64,000 nt of DNA from Chloroflexi bacterium 54-19 (GTDB lineage: Bacteria > Chloroflexota > Chloroflexia > Chloroheliales > Chloroheliaceae), in assembly GCA_001898225.1 (NCBI GenBank), contig MKTJ01000080.1, positions 1-64,000 of the forward strand, in the 5' to 3' direction. Positions 17,180 to 26,040 of the stretch are shown piece after piece (positions within the stretch are counted from its first letter, which is position 1; each line of letters starts with the position of its first letter). The notes below the pieces were generated by a model. That model was given only the letters and a program-made list of their open reading frames with translations. It did not search any database and was not told the DNA's origin. The translations under genes and the position numbers were made by a program.

Positions 17180-18127
17180 ATGCAGAAACGTACACATTAT
17201 GACATTCTGGGGGTGGAACGGAACGCCCATCCCTCTCAGATAAAATCACAACACCGCCGGTTGGCAAAGCAATATCATCCTGACCTAAACCCGGGCGACC
17301 CCAAAGCCTCCCAGCGTTTCCGTGAAGTCCAGGCCGCTTATGATGTGCTTTCCGACCAGGATAAACGCCGCCAGTACGATGAAACATTGCGCCCGGAACC
17401 GGTGGAAGCCTTCGACGGCTATCACGAAAACTTCCGCACGTACCGCACCTACGAGGCCCGGCCCCGCCCGCGCACCAGTTCCAGCGCCCGGCGCAACACT
17501 CGCCCGGTCAACCGGCCCCACCAGCCGCGCGCGGCCTATTCCAACTATACCGTCTTCCTTAGCCTGCAAGAACTTTTCCGGGGAGCCCGCCGCACCATCA
17601 CGGTCGGTCAGACCTATACCTGCGGACGCTGCCGGGGCACCGGCAAGATTGATTTCATGACCTGCAAACGCTGCGGCGGCTACGGGTTCCTTGTCAGTTA
17701 CCAGAACCAGGACATTATCATACCACCCGGTTTGCAGCCCGATATGAAAATTCGGATTGACCTGAACCACAGCCAGCCCGAAGACGACATGCTCGACTCA
17801 CCTATCGGGACCAATATTTCTGTTACGGTCAAACTGGACGATAGCGGTCCGTTCGAGATGCGAGATAACCAGATTTATACCACCGCAATAGTCCCTGACG
17901 AGGTGCTGGAAAACGGTGGTAACTGGACCATCCCCGACCCGATGGGAGACGAATTTTCCTTTACGATACCGCCCCACACCCTGAGCGGGACGACCCTGAA
18001 ACTGCGCAAGCATGGGCTGCGGTTGGGCGCGTCTTCGCGGCGCGGACATCTCTATTGCACTTTGCTGGCAGCTAACCTGGAACATACCACCGAAAGAACC
18101 AAGGAAGGGAGTAAACAAAAGGGATAA
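17180..18127 (+). CDS. DnaJ-like J-domain chaperone with half zinc finger
   Basis: The 315-residue protein has a J-domain at residues 5-68 with the HPD motif (33-35) that stimulates DnaK ATPase. An Arg/Pro-rich linker (about 92-115) replaces the Gly/Phe region. Two zinc motifs follow (CGRCRGTG 148-155, CKRCGGYG 162-169) where canonical DnaJ has four, so one zinc site at most. A DnaJ C-terminal substrate-binding domain (about 175-300) completes it. It is probably a specialised J-protein rather than the housekeeping copy. The 69-residue protein at 18130 follows within two bases. Confidence 0.88.
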   Translation: MQKRTHYDILGVERNAHPSQIKSQHRRLAKQYHPDLNPGDPKASQRFREVQAAYDVLSDQDKRRQYDETLRPEPVEAFDGYHENFRTYRTYEARPRPRTSSSARRNTRPVNRPHQPRAAYSNYTVFLSLQELFRGARRTITVGQTYTCGRCRGTGKIDFMTCKRCGGYGFLVSYQNQDIIIPPGLQPDMKIRIDLNHSQPEDDMLDSPIGTNISVTVKLDDSGPFEMRDNQIYTTAIVPDEVLENGGNWTIPDPMGDEFSFTIPPHTLSGTTLKLRKHGLRLGASSRRGHLYCTLLAANLEHTTERTKEGSKQKG

Positions 18128-18129
18128 GA

Positions 18130-18339
18130 ATGAAAACCACCTATAAAGCAGTTTGTGAATACGATGACGGCACCAAAGATACCGCCACGGTCGTGATAAC
18201 CTCCGAAGGCGCTGAAATCTACCAGGTGGCCTGGGAAATCAGCAACGGGGAAAAAGACCGGGCCGTCCTGGAAGCGACCTCAAACGACGAAGCTTTTGAA
18301 ATCTGGTGCGAGGAAAACGGGTTCGAACCGGCCTCCTGA
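18130..18339 (+). CDS. Small conserved-looking acidic protein
   Basis: This 69-residue acidic protein has alternating strands and a C-terminal helix (TSNDEAFEIWCEENGFEPAS). It is not recognised. It starts two bases after the DnaJ-like stop behind AAGGGATAAG, so it is co-transcribed with the chaperone, and a helper or regulatory role is possible. Codon use and the ribosome-binding site support it as real. Confidence 0.65.
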   Translation: MKTTYKAVCEYDDGTKDTATVVITSEGAEIYQVAWEISNGEKDRAVLEATSNDEAFEIWCEENGFEPAS

Positions 18340-18352
18340 CGAGCCGGGACGC

Positions 18353-18547
18353 CTAGTGCTTTCGTTTCGATAGTAGATTGTCGTTCTCGTCGTAGCGTTC
18401 CTCAATGACTACGCCCCCCGGCTCGTTATCGCGCATGTAGACCCGGAAGGTGTCGTTGGGGTCGGCGTAGTCCATGTTGTCGCGGATAGTCTGGAGAATG
18501 ATTTTCAGGTCGTCTTTGCTGGCCTCGATGTTAGCGATAAACTTCAT
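18353..18547 (-). CDS. Small hypothetical protein, 64 aa
   Basis: The protein begins MKFIANIEAS and ends SKRKH. The start is set at 18547 because AAGGAG lies six bases upstream; the frame is open further upstream, but that part overlaps the next gene in another frame and does not look coding. Charged, with EVVIEERYDENDN-like content near its end; not recognised. It forms a two-gene minus-strand unit with the gene at 18579. Confidence 0.6.
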   Translation of the reverse strand: MKFIANIEASKDDLKIILQTIRDNMDYADPNDTFRVYMRDNEPGGVVIEERYDENDNLLSKRKH

Positions 18548-18578
18548 TGTCCGCTCCTTTTCTCTCAACTTTATTTCT

Positions 18579-18905
18579 TCAAGATTTATAGAAAAAGACG
18601 TTGTAGACGTTATCTTTGATGGCCTGCAAACATTCTTCGAGATGCCCGGCCACTTCCAGGTCCTGCCATTTTTTGTTATCCCGGTAATAAGCCAGCACGA
18701 ATAGACTGCTGGCGGTATCCACCGGGCTGACCCTGGCCCAGGGCGCGTAATAGCCCTCCCAGGGTTCGTCACCGTCCGGCACCACGTATTCATAAAGAAT
18801 GAGGGTGCCCCGGCGTTCTTCACCCAGGATGTCGGCCCAGGCCGGGTTCGGCCCGATAAACTCCTGGGCTCGTTTCAATAATTCACTTATTCCCACGATT
18901 CGCAT
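18579..18905 (-). CDS. Hypothetical protein, 108 aa
   Basis: A soluble 108-residue protein with many aromatic residues (YEYVVPDGDEPWEGYYAPWARV) and a C-terminal helix (LEECLQAIKDNVYNVFFYKS). No domain is recognised. It lies 31 bp upstream of the 64-residue gene on the same strand and is divergent from the yvcK gene, with which it shares the 171-bp promoter region. Confidence 0.6.
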   Translation of the reverse strand: MRIVGISELLKRAQEFIGPNPAWADILGEERRGTLILYEYVVPDGDEPWEGYYAPWARVSPVDTASSLFVLAYYRDNKKWQDLEVAGHLEECLQAIKDNVYNVFFYKS

Positions 18906-19076
18906 GTTAAAAGTGTAGCACGAACCGTCCCACCGGGCAATGCGCGTACTCTACTTTTAAAACTTGCCGTAGCTTCAATTCAAGTTTATAATCCACACGA
19001 AAAGTTTGTACTCGGTACGGTACAGGGTTCATAAAAGCAGTTAATTCGAGTGGTGAGTAAGGACTTCAAATAATTT

Positions 19077-20072
19077 ATGGTGCAAGCCTCGAAGTTAGAT
19101 AATAACCGGGATACTCTTCCCAAAGTGGTCGTAATAGGGGGAGGCACCGGGGTTTCTACGGTGCTGAGCCACCTTAAAAAGGTTGCCAACGTCACGGCAA
19201 TTGTTTCGATGATGGACAGCGGCGGCAGCAGCGGGCGTCTCCGGGACGAACACGGTGTTTTGCCGCCCGGTGACGTGTTAAAATGCCTGACCGAGCTTTT
19301 ACCCGACGACGAACGCAGCCTGAAGTGGGCCGATTTCCTCAACTACCGTTTTCAGAAGGGGGAAGGGTTGAAAGGTCATTCGCTCGGCAACCTGCTCCTG
19401 ACCGCCGCGTATGACTGGGAGGGTGGCACCTCTTACGGCATTGAAGCGCTCTCCTGGCTGCTCAAAATCGAGGGGCAAGTCTTACCCGTCACCCTCAACA
19501 ATGTCGAGCTTATCGCCCGGTTGTCGGACGGCAGCGAGGTAATCGGGGAGACCCATATTGATTTAAGGACGCAAGACCTCGACCGCAAAATCGAATATAT
19601 CCGGCTTTCCCGGCGGGCTCAGCTTTACAAACCGGTTGCCGACGCTATCAAGAACGCCGATAAAATCGTAATCGGGCCGGGCAGTCTTTTTACCAGTATC
19701 CTGCCGAACTTCCTGGTGGAGGGGTTATCCGAGGCTCTCAAGGAAAGTACCGCCCCAAAAATCTATATCTGTAACCTGGTGACCGACCCGGCGGAGACGG
19801 ACGGCTATAAGACCTCTGACTTTGTCCAGAAGATAACCGAATACCTGGCCGATGGCGACAAACTGGACTATGTGCTGGTAAATAACGGCCCGGTCAGCGA
19901 CCTGGCTTTACGAATGTACGAAACCGAAGGAAAGTTCCCGGTGCAAATAGACCTGGAAGAAAAGTCCGAAATGGTCCGCAACCGTGTAATTCTGGGGGCC
20001 CTCTGCCGGGGCAAAGAAGTTTTACGCCATGATAGCGAAATCCTGGCCCACACCATCCTCAACCTGGAGTAA
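19077..20072 (+). CDS. yvcK: YvcK/CofD-like gluconeogenesis factor
   Basis: The 331-residue protein opens with VVVIGGGTGVSTVL and carries MDSGGSSGRLR, LPPGDVLKCL, SLGNLLL, IGPGSLFTSILPN and CNLVTDPAETDGY, all hallmarks of YvcK (GlmR in Bacillus). YvcK binds UDP-GlcNAc and steers carbon into cell-wall precursors; it is needed on gluconeogenic substrates. The usual whiA and rapZ neighbours are absent; an Lrp-type regulator follows directly instead. The length is typical. An AAGGAC site is 13 bases before the ATG, rather far. Confidence 0.93.
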   Translation: MVQASKLDNNRDTLPKVVVIGGGTGVSTVLSHLKKVANVTAIVSMMDSGGSSGRLRDEHGVLPPGDVLKCLTELLPDDERSLKWADFLNYRFQKGEGLKGHSLGNLLLTAAYDWEGGTSYGIEALSWLLKIEGQVLPVTLNNVELIARLSDGSEVIGETHIDLRTQDLDRKIEYIRLSRRAQLYKPVADAIKNADKIVIGPGSLFTSILPNFLVEGLSEALKESTAPKIYICNLVTDPAETDGYKTSDFVQKITEYLADGDKLDYVLVNNGPVSDLALRMYETEGKFPVQIDLEEKSEMVRNRVILGALCRGKEVLRHDSEILAHTILNLE

Positions 20073-20078
20073 TTGAGC

Positions 20079-20540
20079 ATGATTCCTTTAGATGAAATAG
20101 ACCGGACTATCCTGCGGATTTTACTCGCAAACAGTAAGACTTCTCAGGCCGAAATCGCCGAGCAGGTCGGTATCAAAGCGCCGTCGGTCTTCGAGCGCAT
20201 CAAGAAATTACAGGACCGGGGGGTTATCACCGGGTATAGCGCCTGCGTGGATGCCGACAAACTGGGTAAGAACCTGACCGCTTTTATCAGCGTGACCCTG
20301 GAAGGTGGGGCGCGCTATGCCGACGAGAGCAGTATAATGGATGCTATCCGTGCCGAAACTTCGATTGAAGAATGTCATGTCGTAGCCGGGGAAGAATCGT
20401 ATATAATCAAGGCCAGGGTCAGCACACCGCTTGAACTTCAGGAATTGACCACCCGGTTGCGCCGGATGCAGGGGGTCGCCAATACTCGCACTACCGTTGC
20501 GCTTTCCACCCCGATTGACCGCCCTCTCGCGATTGATTAA
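20079..20540 (+). CDS. Lrp/AsnC family transcriptional regulator
   Basis: The 153-residue regulator has an N-terminal AsnC helix-turn-helix (LDEIDRTILRILLANSKTSQAEIAEQVG, ERIKKLQDRGVITGYSA) and a C-terminal RAM domain (about 70-145) that binds amino acids or other effectors. ATG 20079 is preferred to the in-frame TTG 20073 because GGAG (20066-20069) is nine bases from the ATG but only three from the TTG. The gene follows yvcK by six bases and its ribosome-binding site lies within the yvcK 3' end, so the two are an operon. Confidence 0.9.
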   Translation: MIPLDEIDRTILRILLANSKTSQAEIAEQVGIKAPSVFERIKKLQDRGVITGYSACVDADKLGKNLTAFISVTLEGGARYADESSIMDAIRAETSIEECHVVAGEESYIIKARVSTPLELQELTTRLRRMQGVANTRTTVALSTPIDRPLAID

Positions 20541-20762
20541 CAACCAGTTTTGACCGGAATTACCCTAAAAATGTTAAATAATTTTAACAAAGTTAAACTA
20601 CACTTTGAATAATTGAGTGGTAATTACTCGTCAAAACATTTGACAAATGTCGAGAGTCCGTTTATATTACATGACAATAGAGTGAAGGATTTCACTTCTG
20701 CTGTGCCTTAAACCCATCTCTTCTCGGGTTAAAAGTTTAATAGAGTTAACGAGAGTAAAGCT

Positions 20763-21758
20763 ATTCGAAACTATAACTATCCAGTTTACGATGACCAAGA
20801 CGATTTTGATGAGCCTGTACAGCTTCCCAAACGTCTCCCTCAACAGGAGTGCCTCCGGTGTGGCAACATTTATCCCGGTGGACTCAAACGCTGCACAGCC
20901 TGCGGCCTGGACAACACGCGGGCCCAAATCCGCCCGGAGATAGCCACTCCGTGGCCCGGCTTTGAACGAGGGGTCATAGAATGTAATAGTTGCGGCTATA
21001 CCACTCCAGACGATAACGCCCGGCGAGGCCGCATTCAAAAGTGCGGTCAGTGTTCGAAGGTACTGTATATTCCGAGCGGCCTCTACCGGATTACCCCGGC
21101 GGCGGGCCAATCGGCTCCGCGCTACAAAGAATCGCACGGGTTTTTCTGGTGGCTGCAAGACCGGGTCGGCGCGAAGTTAAACCGCTTCTCGCGCAGTCGC
21201 TACCGCTTGCCGGTCGCCTTCCTGATTTTCGTCATGGGCGTGGCCTTGATTGTCGGCCTGATTTATATCAAGAACCAGGTACCACCCGTGGTGGCTAAAC
21301 CTTCTCCCCTTTCCATTTATTACAATAATGTCCTCTCAATCGACAAAAAGCTGATGACTGCCGAGGACGAATTTGATAAAGGGTCGGGTGGGAAACCCCA
21401 GAGTGTGGACGAATTCGCTGATAAAGCCAGCGCCAACAACCAGACCCGCTTCGTACGCGCCGCCGACCGCATGGAAAAACAGGTCGAGGGCTTCCTGAGC
21501 GATACTTACGCGATGCAGGCAACCCTGCCCGCCGGGGCCGAGACACACTATGCCGCCCTTAAAGCCAAGCTGGAACAATACCAGATGTATTACGCCCGGC
21601 TTAAAGACGGGGTTGAAACAAAGAACGAAGGCCGCTGGAAGGAAGCTTTCGCCGGTCTCGACGCCCTAAAACAGGCCAAAACCGCCGAGGAACAGGCTTT
21701 CAACCAGTTACAGGCGATAGTCCTCACACCTACCCAGATGATAACGGCTAAAGCTTAA
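20763..21758 (+). CDS. Zinc-ribbon protein with single membrane anchor, apparent ATT start
   Basis: Read from ATT 20763, the protein has 331 residues. Two N-terminal zinc ribbons come first (ECLRCGNIYPGGLKRCTACG at about 29-48; IECNSCGY...QKCGQCSK at about 73-102), then one transmembrane helix (about 150-170) and an extracytoplasmic helical domain to the end. The frame is open from the stop at 20730 and has no ATG, GTG or TTG before TTG 21207, which lies at the membrane helix and would discard both ribbons. A weak GAGAG lies seven bases before the ATT. Function unknown; it is first of a three-gene membrane operon. Confidence 0.65.
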   Translation: MRNYNYPVYDDQDDFDEPVQLPKRLPQQECLRCGNIYPGGLKRCTACGLDNTRAQIRPEIATPWPGFERGVIECNSCGYTTPDDNARRGRIQKCGQCSKVLYIPSGLYRITPAAGQSAPRYKESHGFFWWLQDRVGAKLNRFSRSRYRLPVAFLIFVMGVALIVGLIYIKNQVPPVVAKPSPLSIYYNNVLSIDKKLMTAEDEFDKGSGGKPQSVDEFADKASANNQTRFVRAADRMEKQVEGFLSDTYAMQATLPAGAETHYAALKAKLEQYQMYYARLKDGVETKNEGRWKEAFAGLDALKQAKTAEEQAFNQLQAIVLTPTQMITAKA

Positions 21759-21761
21759 CCG

Positions 21762-22124
21762 ATGACCTGGCGTATAGCAGCGGTTTACCTGGCGGTAACA
21801 ACAATAATACTAACCGGCTGGCTGACTTTTAACAGCCCGGTCGAGTTTCAATTGAAAGCGGCCAACTCCCTTGGGGATAAGGCCGCTTTTGGTTCGATTC
21901 TTTACCAGGCTACCGTTACTCCCGTCCCGGCCACCCCGACCCCGGTGCCCCCCACTCCCACACCTGCCCCACCAACGCCAACACCCAGCCCGACCTCTGC
22001 CGAGTCTGGTAACGGTACGAAGACCAATTTGCCGGTTGTCCCAATTTTCCTGGGCATCCTGTTTGTCGGTTTAATACTGGCGGTAGCGGTGCCGGTTATA
22101 CGTTCCCGCTTTGGTCGGCGCTAA
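21762..22124 (+). CDS. Small two-helix membrane protein with Pro/Thr linker
   Basis: The 120-residue protein has an N-terminal hydrophobic segment (about 4-22; signal or anchor), a Pro/Thr repeat linker (about 50-83; TPTPVPPTPTP type) and a C-terminal helix (about 91-112) ending in Arg residues. Such linkers usually cross the cell wall or span between domains. It starts three bases after the zinc-ribbon gene and overlaps the next gene by 14 bases, so all three are translated together. Not recognised. Confidence 0.65.
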   Translation: MTWRIAAVYLAVTTIILTGWLTFNSPVEFQLKAANSLGDKAAFGSILYQATVTPVPATPTPVPPTPTPAPPTPTPSPTSAESGNGTKTNLPVVPIFLGILFVGLILAVAVPVIRSRFGRR

Positions 22125-23169
22125 GAAATTCTCCTCTGCCCTGAATAAAGCCTGGGAAAAAACCTGGCCGGGGCTTTTTGTGCTGGTAATCCTGGCGACC
22201 CTGCTTCCCCTGCTGAGCTTTTCCTCCGGAGAACGCTACTGGCCGGGCTTTTACTATGCCCCCTTTTACACCAACAGTGTCTTTTCAGACCCGGATGTAC
22301 CCGCCGCCCGGTCCGGTCTCAAACCCGAGGACCGGGTTATCGGCCTGAACGGGGTCCGTATCGAATTCCTGCGCGAAATCACTGCCGAGCAAGGCCGGGC
22401 GGGTGGAAGTTTATCGCTGGTCTACGAGCTTGGACGGGAACTGGCGGCTATCAAGGTGCCGGTGGAACAGGTTGGCTGGGGGCGGTTATTCGATAAATGG
22501 GCCGTCTTTATCCTGGGTGGGCTGGGGCTGGCAGGCCTCGGCTGGCGCACCCGGAACCGGGTGACCCAGGTTGGAGCGCTGGTCTTTCTCGCCAGTGGTG
22601 ATTACTGGCTCAACCCTGGCGCGGAGCGTTTGAGCGGCTTCGACCCGGCCTCGTTCGTGGCTTCAGGCGAATGGGGAATGGCTTCCAGCAAGTGGTCAAC
22701 CTATTTCTACTGGCCGCTCTGGCTGGCGCTCTGGGGCGTAATTGCCTGGGTACTGCTGGGACAGCTAAAAGTCCGCCGGAGGATTTTATTCGTTCTAAGG
22801 GCGCTGCTGGGGGCTTTTGCGCTGGCCGACCTGGCCGTCTACATTTATGAAGCCTTGCGAACGGCCCGCTTTAACAACCCCGATTATATTACCTTCCATA
22901 TCCGGGCGGTCTGGTGGCCAGGCTGGGCGCTGGTACTGGTCCTGGCAATCGCGGCGGTTATCCGGTTAAACCGTGGCAGCGAATGGCGCTGGTGGGCGGG
23001 TCTGGTCGGGCTGGTTATTTTCGTGTTGGGGTTTGGGGCACCCATCTTTTACGCCGTAGAAATTCCGGGACCGGGGGCGCAGTGGTACGCCCTGGGCCTG
23101 GTGCTAACGAGTTGGGCCTGGAGTTATTGGGGTAAAGCCGCCAGGCCGCGCTCGAACTCCGCCGGGTGA
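22111..23169 (+). CDS. Polytopic membrane protein with PDZ-like N-terminal region
   Basis: The 352-residue protein has a first helix at about residues 20-38, then an extracytoplasmic PDZ-like segment (ARSGLKPEDRVIGLNGVRIE, about 67-87), then about seven more helices. No protease active site is seen. It overlaps the preceding gene by 14 bases. The TTG start at 22111 has no clear ribosome-binding site and relies on coupling. Its 3' end overlaps a convergent minus-strand gene by 46 bases. Confidence 0.65.
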   Translation: MVGAKKFSSALNKAWEKTWPGLFVLVILATLLPLLSFSSGERYWPGFYYAPFYTNSVFSDPDVPAARSGLKPEDRVIGLNGVRIEFLREITAEQGRAGGSLSLVYELGRELAAIKVPVEQVGWGRLFDKWAVFILGGLGLAGLGWRTRNRVTQVGALVFLASGDYWLNPGAERLSGFDPASFVASGEWGMASSKWSTYFYWPLWLALWGVIAWVLLGQLKVRRRILFVLRALLGAFALADLAVYIYEALRTARFNNPDYITFHIRAVWWPGWALVLVLAIAAVIRLNRGSEWRWWAGLVGLVIFVLGFGAPIFYAVEIPGPGAQWYALGLVLTSWAWSYWGKAARPRSNSAG

Positions 23170-23492
23170 AGTTGGAGGGCCTGGCGCAGGTTAGCGTCAA
23201 CCTGACTTTTGGAGAGCAGGAGTTCCCGCAAACTCTCACGGTCGGTAATTCCCCGGAAAGCGGCCTGCCCGGCCCGGTAAAGGGCGGCGACAAACGGGAC
23301 GATCAGGTGGGGTCGCCCCGTCAGGTAAGGCGGAAAAGTGGAGAGGACCGCCACGATTTCACCGTAAGGGGTCGGGGCGAACCGCTTCTCAAGATTATAA
23401 AGTTCGAAAATTTCCGGGTCCTGTAGTTCTAAATCGGGACAGCGTTCCCGCAAATCCGCCAGCCGGGAATACCCGTTTTGCTCCCCTGACAT
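23124..23492 (-). CDS. Hypothetical protein, 122 aa
   Basis: A soluble, helix-rich 122-residue protein with no recognised domain. It is judged real because of a GGAGGA site six bases before its ATG and an extended -10 (TGGTATAAT, minus strand, complement of 23525-23533) at a sensible distance. Its last 15 codons overlap the end of the convergent membrane-protein gene. Confidence 0.65.
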   Translation of the reverse strand: MSGEQNGYSRLADLRERCPDLELQDPEIFELYNLEKRFAPTPYGEIVAVLSTFPPYLTGRPHLIVPFVAALYRAGQAAFRGITDRESLRELLLSKSQVDANLRQALQLHPAEFERGLAALPQ

Positions 23493-23570
23493 ATCGTCCT
23501 CCGGTCTAAATTTTGAGTTCGACTATTATACCATGCCATTTCAAGCTATAAATACATTACATAAATACTA

Positions 23571-23599
23571 TTGCACGCCTAATTTTGGCCTGTTATAAT
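23571..23599 (+). promoter_or_regulatory. Strong promoter of the anchored TPR/DUF4352-like gene
   Basis: TTGCAC (23571-23576), 17-bp spacer, TGT plus TATAAT (23594-23599). This is a full -35/extended -10 promoter. The predicted 5' leader to 23675 is about 70 nt. Confidence 0.7.
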
Positions 23600-23674
23600 C
23601 GACTCAACATAACACCTTTAGATTTTTCGCACTCATATTTGGCTCATTCATGGTAGGTGGTTGTAGAAGGTCCT

Positions 23675-25846
23675 ATGTCCAAACCAGAGGTTAAAGAGCT
23701 AGTTGATAAGGGAGTAACCGCTCTCAAAGCCGGGGACCGTGAGGAAGCCCGGTTCTGGCTGGCTGAAGCTATTCAACACGATGCCCGTAACGAACGCGCC
23801 TGGGTCTACCTGGCAGCGGTATTGCCGCGCCAGCAAGCCATCGCTGCGCTCGAACGGGTGCTTACCCTCAATCCCGAAAATGCCAAGGCCCAGAAGGGGC
23901 TGAATATTCTTCTCAACCAGCCAGCCCAGACCGCCGAAGGGCCGTCCGTCGCTACCGCTACCACGGCTGCTACCGCCCCGGAACCGCCCCGGCCTACTCG
24001 AAACGTGCCAAGACCTTCGATTATTTCACGCTCGGACCGCCGCAATAACCGCCGACCGGAACGCCCTACCCAGCCAACTCAACCGGTTACACCCGCAGCC
24101 AGGGACGAGAAAGTGCCCGGCTTTGACGAACAGGCGACCAGCCCGTTTATTCCCCCGGCAGCGGCCATGCCTTTCAACCACCCGATTGTAATTCACCTCG
24201 GACCGGCCCACCACGAAACCGGCGTCGAAACCGATGCTGAAAATGTCGTCTTCGACCGGGGTTTTCATACGCTCGATACCGACCGTGATGAGGCTGGGAC
24301 CGAGATACATCCCCAGACCGAGCCAATAGAAGAAGGCCCGGCCCTGGAACCGCCCTACGAAGAAGAACCGCTGGAATTTACGGAGCGGGTCCGCAAAATC
24401 CTCAACATGCCTGCGCCCCCGGTCATCCGGCAACCCCGGCGGCTCAGCCCCCTGGCGACCCTGCTGCTGGTCCTGCTTCCGGTGTTAATAGTTGGGGCTT
24501 TTATTTTCTTCGTCTTTCTCAATCCCGGCTCGGCCAGTAAAACCCCGACCCCGGTGGCCTTTGATAACAACGTGTCCCCGGCAGCGATTAGCAATCTCGA
24601 CCCGAATTCATTAACAGGCCCGGCGGAATCCTCGGTAGCAGCCGAAACCACCGTAGCCCCTACACCGACCGACGTACCACCCACGGCAGTCCCTTCCCCG
24701 ACTTCCCGGCCTACCCCTACGGTCCCGCCCGTTATCAAGGTCGAGGTAGCCCAGGGTGAACGGGCAGTATTGCGCGGATTCGCGGTAACTTTCTCCAATT
24801 ACGAGAACCGTTCGAACAATTTCTCGTTCGCCGGGGCCGGGACACCCAAGAACGGCTTTCACTTCGAAGGCGTGACCGTTGACCTTGAAAATATCGGCCT
24901 TAAACTGGTTCCGGTGCAGGTGGACGCCTTCCAGGGCCTGGACGGGCGCAATAATTACCTGAAACCTCTGGGCGGGGGCCGGGTGCCTTCGATGGATATT
25001 TCCCGGCTGCAAATGGGCGAACAGCGGATCGCCTGGCTGACCTTTGAGGTCGAGGACGGCACGACCCTGCGCCGGGTGACTTTTAGCCCGACCTCCGAAC
25101 CGGACCTGAACAATACCGCCAGCGTGAACCTTACCCTGCCTTCCGTGACCCCGGCCCCGGTGGTCAAACCGACCGCAGTCCCGACCGCGACACCTCAACC
25201 GAGCGCGACCCCGGTCCCGACGCCTACCGCCGGACCAACCGCAACTGTCGTGGTGGCAGGCGCGAATACCCAACTGGTCAACGTTTCGCTTACACCACAG
25301 CCGACCGACATCGTGGTCTCACCTTCGCCCGATTCGACCGTAGCGCCCACCATAACGCCGCTGCCGACCGCGACACCCTTACCGACAGCCACGCCGCTCC
25401 CGACCCGCCTTCCGGCCCAGGTAGGCCAGATGAACCAGCGCCTGGTAGTGGGCAATTACGCCGTCACGGTCACGGGTTACCAGGCCACGCCCGGCATCAA
25501 ACCGCCGCCGCTCATCCTGCCGCCGGGCTACCATTATGAAACGGTCCAAATTACCGTCGAGAATGTGGGCGATAGCGATGTTTCGGATTATCTTGGGAGT
25601 TACCCCTTCTTCCTGCGCGATGGGGGCGACCGGGTCTTCTCGATTGGCCCACAGTCGCTCGATACCAACGCGACGGACCGCTTCAACCCCCAAACATTTG
25701 CCCCGACGGTTATCGGCGCGGGTAAAAAGAGCGTGACCGGGTGGCTGTATTTCCTGGTCAAGGACGGTTCCCCCGAAGGACGAACCTTTATCTTCTATTC
25801 CAGCAGCAACCTGGACAGCCCTCGAATCGAAATCCCGGTTAAATAA
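23675..25846 (+). CDS. Anchored TPR protein with two DUF4352-like extracellular domains
   Basis: The protein of about 723 residues starts with TPR-like helices (LKAGDREEARFWLAEAIQHD; about 10-80). A disordered Pro/Arg region, an acidic stretch and one transmembrane helix (about 265-290) follow. Outside the membrane lie two beta-sandwich domains (about 345-490 and 580-720) resembling DUF4352/telokin-like domains, each after a Pro/Thr linker; the second linker is a TATPLPTATPLPT repeat. ATG 23675 is preferred to GTG 23657 because GAAGG lies just upstream. A cell-surface sensing or adhesion role is possible but unproven. A terminator overlaps the stop codon. Confidence 0.75.
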   Translation: MSKPEVKELVDKGVTALKAGDREEARFWLAEAIQHDARNERAWVYLAAVLPRQQAIAALERVLTLNPENAKAQKGLNILLNQPAQTAEGPSVATATTAATAPEPPRPTRNVPRPSIISRSDRRNNRRPERPTQPTQPVTPAARDEKVPGFDEQATSPFIPPAAAMPFNHPIVIHLGPAHHETGVETDAENVVFDRGFHTLDTDRDEAGTEIHPQTEPIEEGPALEPPYEEEPLEFTERVRKILNMPAPPVIRQPRRLSPLATLLLVLLPVLIVGAFIFFVFLNPGSASKTPTPVAFDNNVSPAAISNLDPNSLTGPAESSVAAETTVAPTPTDVPPTAVPSPTSRPTPTVPPVIKVEVAQGERAVLRGFAVTFSNYENRSNNFSFAGAGTPKNGFHFEGVTVDLENIGLKLVPVQVDAFQGLDGRNNYLKPLGGGRVPSMDISRLQMGEQRIAWLTFEVEDGTTLRRVTFSPTSEPDLNNTASVNLTLPSVTPAPVVKPTAVPTATPQPSATPVPTPTAGPTATVVVAGANTQLVNVSLTPQPTDIVVSPSPDSTVAPTITPLPTATPLPTATPLPTRLPAQVGQMNQRLVVGNYAVTVTGYQATPGIKPPPLILPPGYHYETVQITVENVGDSDVSDYLGSYPFFLRDGGDRVFSIGPQSLDTNATDRFNPQTFAPTVIGAGKKSVTGWLYFLVKDGSPEGRTFIFYSSSNLDSPRIEIPVK

Positions 25847-25867
25847 ATTTTTAACCGGGATTCTTTT
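25831..25867 (+). terminator. Terminator overlapping the stop of the anchored TPR gene
   Basis: AATCCCGGTTAA (25831-25842) pairs with TTAACCGGGATT (25851-25862), 12 bp, followed by CTTTTAT. The 5' arm includes the last sense codons and stop. Confidence 0.85.
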
Positions 25868-26040
25868 ATCATAAAAAACCGAATCTACCCGCCTCCATTC
25901 AAACCAGACATTTTTATAACTCATAAACGGTGGGTTGCCCAAAATAGCCCGTTGAATTTAATTTAGGGTTGGGAGTTGGGGATAAGGTGAAATATAAAAG
26001 ATGGGAAATAAGAGAGGGATGAAAGATGAAGGAAAAAATT

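Noticed and set aside
18548..18823. N-terminal extension of the 64-residue gene to 156 residues
   Set aside because: The extension lies inside the 108-residue gene in another frame, and AAGGAG precedes the internal ATG 18547.
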